DNA from: Bombilactobacillus bombi | Lineage (GTDB): Bacteria; Bacillota; Bacilli; Lactobacillales; Lactobacillaceae | Assembly (NCBI RefSeq): GCF_964340835.1 | Contig: NZ_OZ204251.1 | Direction: 5' to 3' (one strand) | Length of the DNA: 64,000 bases | Shown: one piece after another, positions 61,203 to 64,000 of the stretch | How the letters are laid out: each line of letters opens with the position of its first letter | Numbering within the stretch: the stretch's first letter is position 1 | Translations under genes and position numbers: made by a program | The notes under the pieces: model-generated | What the model saw: the letters and a program-made list of their open reading frames with translations, nothing else | What the model was told of the DNA's origin: nothing | The model's database searches: none

Positions 61203-64000
61203 ATGCAATTTCGAACGGTTAAACAAAATTTTTTAATAATAATTACATTAATAATCATTGCTAACTGCTATAAATTTCTAGTGCTGACAGTTAAAGTCCA
61301 AGCCCAGCAAACATCACTATCAACAACGACTCAAGTTGCTGACTTGTTAAAGCCAACTATTGCAAATCCTCGTAAAATACCAATAAAACCTAATCTATTG
61401 CAAAGTTCGATTAATCCACCCCAAGATGGTTCTAACGACTATCTTTTAAAAGACGATCCTGATTATCCAGCGCGTCAGATTACTGATGCCCAAGGCAAAG
61501 TGGTGGATGTTCCTCAAGGCAAGATTGCTTATGTTTGGAATGCCAAGCAATTTTTGCATGCTGTTTATGGTAATTATTATAGTGGCCGATCTGGTTCAGC
61601 AAGAATTCCTTATCAAAATGCCCAAAGTGATCAGTTTGGTTATGATACTGATATTACGAAAATTGTCCTGGAGGATGATATTAATCTGGCTCAGGCAGAT
61701 CAAGATCCTGATATCTATGTACCTGATCCGAAAACAAATAAAATAATCCAAGATAATGCCCATAAAGTGCAATTTTTTGGTTTTGGAGATTTTACTGGTA
61801 CTAGTGCAACTGCCGCGGGGGACTGCTGGTATATTTATTTAGTTACTCGGCGGACTCCTAGTTGGACAGTTGATGACATTAAAGCAGCTGATGGCAGTAC
61901 TAAACATTTAGACTTTAGTGCCTTAACCATTGATGGTCAGGATCATCAAGGTCAACGCCATTGGCTGAATTTGAGCCGATTCAGTATTACAACCTATCAA
62001 CCTGATCCTCCACGTTGGAATCAAAAAATCACAGTGCAAAATGTTGACCTTTATGGCAATAGTTTCTATGGTATCGTCCGCGCAGAATCTCTTGGTAATA
62101 ATACTCAAGAAATTTACAAAGATGTGAATTATTACGGCGCACAGTTCTTATACAGCGTTTCAGGTTCTAATACTTCGATTACGACGCAAGGACAGATTAA
62201 CGCGTATTCACTGAAAACTTATATTGGACCTGATGGCAAAACTTATAACTGTCAAGGCGGCGGCAATCAGGAGAATATGCAGACTTTCAATATTATATTT
62301 GACGAAGGAAGCACTTATACAGGTTATACCTATAATGGCCCCGTGTTAGAGTTAACTGGTTCGGCTACTTTGAAGACACATAGTCATGTTTATCTCTATC
62401 CGCATGGTGACGATCCCCAGTTAGGTCATGCCCAAATGTCAATGAATTGGGGAATTTCGATGCCCAATAATACTAAGCAACCAACTTTAGAACTACAAGG
62501 TGATGCCAGTTTAAATATCAATTGTGATGCCCAAGATGCTAAAGACGCTGGTATACCGCCTGGTATTACTACTGATAAACCAATAATTGATAAACCAGTA
62601 GGAGCTATTTATATGGGGGGTTCGAACTCCCAAATTATTTTTAATGAAATTACTGATCCTAAAACTCAAAAAACGTACGATCCCGAAATTAATATTCAAA
62701 GCGATGGTGCGATTGATAAAAATAATCCTCTGGTAAATCTTAGTACAGGAAAAATTGATTTGTCACATGGTAAGTTAAGTATCAATACTCATAATTTGGG
62801 TAATTATACGACTGCGGAAAAAGGCGGCCTCATGCAAGTTGGTCCTGGAATGGATATTGCTGTGCAAACGGGGGGGAATTTTAATATTTCAGTAGATGAC
62901 AATAATAATGCCGCCGATAAAGCAATCAACTTATTGTATTCCACAGGAACGATGAATATTAATATTGTTAATCCAAAGAATGTCTCTTTAGACTTGCGCA
63001 AGGATAATTGTCCTAACAGTGCTTTGGTTTATACCGGTGGTAATGGAGCGTTGAATAAATTAAGCGATGTGTTAAAGGTTATTGGTTTGAAAGAACTAAC
63101 CTTGCCTGATGGCACGCTAGTTTCTCCTAATACTCAAGTAATTACTACTAGTGGGGCAGATATTAATGTCTATGATTCTAAAATTCGAGCAACTGGTGAT
63201 AATGGTGTTATTGATGGCAGTAACGGTGAAGCAATTGGTTTTCCTACTGCTAAGACTATTCAGGTGGGAATGGATGCTGCCGGTCCTATTCGTTTTCAAC
63301 ACTTGACTTTGCCTTTTTATCATAACTTGTTGGCACCAATACTATATTTAGATGGTTCCAAGATTATTCAAACCACCCATAAGGATATGGATATTTTGAA
63401 AAATGCCATGTTATATATGATGGGGAAAGAATTTCGTTATATTCAATTATCAGATTTACCAGGGCCCAATTTAACTGCTGTATCGCCCACACTCTCTCCT
63501 GACAATTCACAAATTAAGGGCACAGTTAAGGGAGATGAATGGGCAGATACTAATAAAATAGGCAATGAATTTTATCCTCATGCCCCCTTACTCCGTGTAC
63601 AAATTCAGCATCAAGACGGAACAATGGTTGATTTGGGAGATTTTGTCAATGATAAAGCAGCTAGCGAAGTGGTAGTGCCAATTACTAATTTAGAAGATCC
63701 TGCTGTGAAATATGTAACGCCCAACTTATTACAAAGAAACGCAGATGGCTTAGATATTACGGATGAAAGCCACTTAGGACACATGGTAGGAACGGTTGTT
63801 AACAATAAAAAGGTTGTGAATCCTGTTTATGAACCGACTAAAAAGGTAACTTGGAGTCATATTGAACAAAATAATAATCATTTTGTTTTTAATTTGAAAC
63901 AGGCAGTGACAGATTATAATAATCGTCCAGTTAACAGCAGCAAAAAATTACATTTACGTTCCACTGATAAAATTCTAACTAGCGTAGTCACCAATTACCA
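61203..64000 (+). CDS. Giant WxL-type beta-helix surface protein 7, 3' end outside window
   Basis: The frame is open from ATG 61203 (AAAGGAG upstream) to the right edge, at least 932 codons. Signal peptide 1-35 (ending VKVQAQQTS), then SNDYLLKDDPDYPARQITDA and AKQFLHAVYGNYYSG as in protein 6. The beta-helix has LTIDGQDHQGQRHWLNLSRF, DLYGNSFYGIVRAESLGNNT, VNYYGAQFLYS and YNCQGGGNQENMQ. The end visible here (KILTSVVTNYQ) is the start of the first Ig-like module; the WxL-like domain would lie beyond. Its closest relative in the helix region is split between proteins 1 and 6. The next gene cannot be seen. Confidence 0.85.
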   Translation, partial: MQFRTVKQNFLIIITLIIIANCYKFLVLTVKVQAQQTSLSTTTQVADLLKPTIANPRKIPIKPNLLQSSINPPQDGSNDYLLKDDPDYPARQITDAQGKVVDVPQGKIAYVWNAKQFLHAVYGNYYSGRSGSARIPYQNAQSDQFGYDTDITKIVLEDDINLAQADQDPDIYVPDPKTNKIIQDNAHKVQFFGFGDFTGTSATAAGDCWYIYLVTRRTPSWTVDDIKAADGSTKHLDFSALTIDGQDHQGQRHWLNLSRFSITTYQPDPPRWNQKITVQNVDLYGNSFYGIVRAESLGNNTQEIYKDVNYYGAQFLYSVSGSNTSITTQGQINAYSLKTYIGPDGKTYNCQGGGNQENMQTFNIIFDEGSTYTGYTYNGPVLELTGSATLKTHSHVYLYPHGDDPQLGHAQMSMNWGISMPNNTKQPTLELQGDASLNINCDAQDAKDAGIPPGITTDKPIIDKPVGAIYMGGSNSQIIFNEITDPKTQKTYDPEINIQSDGAIDKNNPLVNLSTGKIDLSHGKLSINTHNLGNYTTAEKGGLMQVGPGMDIAVQTGGNFNISVDDNNNAADKAINLLYSTGTMNINIVNPKNVSLDLRKDNCPNSALVYTGGNGALNKLSDVLKVIGLKELTLPDGTLVSPNTQVITTSGADINVYDSKIRATGDNGVIDGSNGEAIGFPTAKTIQVGMDAAGPIRFQHLTLPFYHNLLAPILYLDGSKIIQTTHKDMDILKNAMLYMMGKEFRYIQLSDLPGPNLTAVSPTLSPDNSQIKGTVKGDEWADTNKIGNEFYPHAPLLRVQIQHQDGTMVDLGDFVNDKAASEVVVPITNLEDPAVKYVTPNLLQRNADGLDITDESHLGHMVGTVVNNKKVVNPVYEPTKKVTWSHIEQNNNHFVFNLKQAVTDYNNRPVNSSKKLHLRSTDKILTSVVTNY

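Overview
The window is AT-rich, densely coded Gram-positive DNA. AGGAGG-type ribosome sites, mannose-family PTS genes, an amaP-DUF2273-asp23 operon, a CupA-type copper operon and WxL-type surface proteins point to Lactobacillales, most probably Lactobacillaceae. A host-associated (for example insect-gut) lactobacillus is my inference. I saw no rRNA, tRNA, CRISPR array, transposase or integrase.

Layout. 1-371: end of a HAD phosphatase. 410-6671: a PTS catabolic operon led by two overlapping GntR regulators, with EIIB, EIIC, EIID, two SIS-domain deglycases and EIIA; the nearest model is glucoselysine/fructoselysine (gfr) use. 6735-7389: a frameshifted Rossmann-fold gene. 7428-8853 (-): a processive family-2 glycosyltransferase preceded by a 42-aa membrane peptide that overlaps its start. 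9138-14156: a DHA2-type exporter, a small anchored protein, the alkaline-shock operon (-), an FMN-binding split-barrel protein and a two-gene ThrE-type exporter.

14286-31451 is the first surface-antigen region. It holds three giant secreted proteins (one with an in-frame stop), remnants of a fourth, and three copies of a 62-aa phage-like HTH protein, two of them directly upstream of a giant gene. A 6-phospho-beta-glucosidase sits here next to the last 50 codons of a lost PTS permease. 31509-34152 is a copper operon under Cop-box operators: a CupA-like chaperone, a free cupredoxin domain and a CopA ATPase. 34204-39615 has an XRE regulator divergent from a three-gene cell-envelope operon ending in a sortase-type, PgrA-like coiled-coil protein with ten 51-bp repeats. 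39775-42233 (-) pairs kynureninase with an MFS transporter. 42344-43601 is a cation/proton antiporter behind a leader hairpin. 48036-51179 is an M-box riboswitch, an MgtA-type Mg ATPase and a small membrane protein.

The second surface-antigen region (43857-47942 and 51401 to the window end) has four more giant proteins and a fourth copy of the 62-aa HTH protein. Most giant proteins share a signal peptide, a predicted beta-helix with conserved cysteines, Ig-like modules and a WxL-like C-terminal domain. Pairs share almost identical 0.9-1.05 kb 3' segments, and there are broken copies, so the locus looks like a recombining antigen family with its own micro-regulators. This is the most unusual system in the window.
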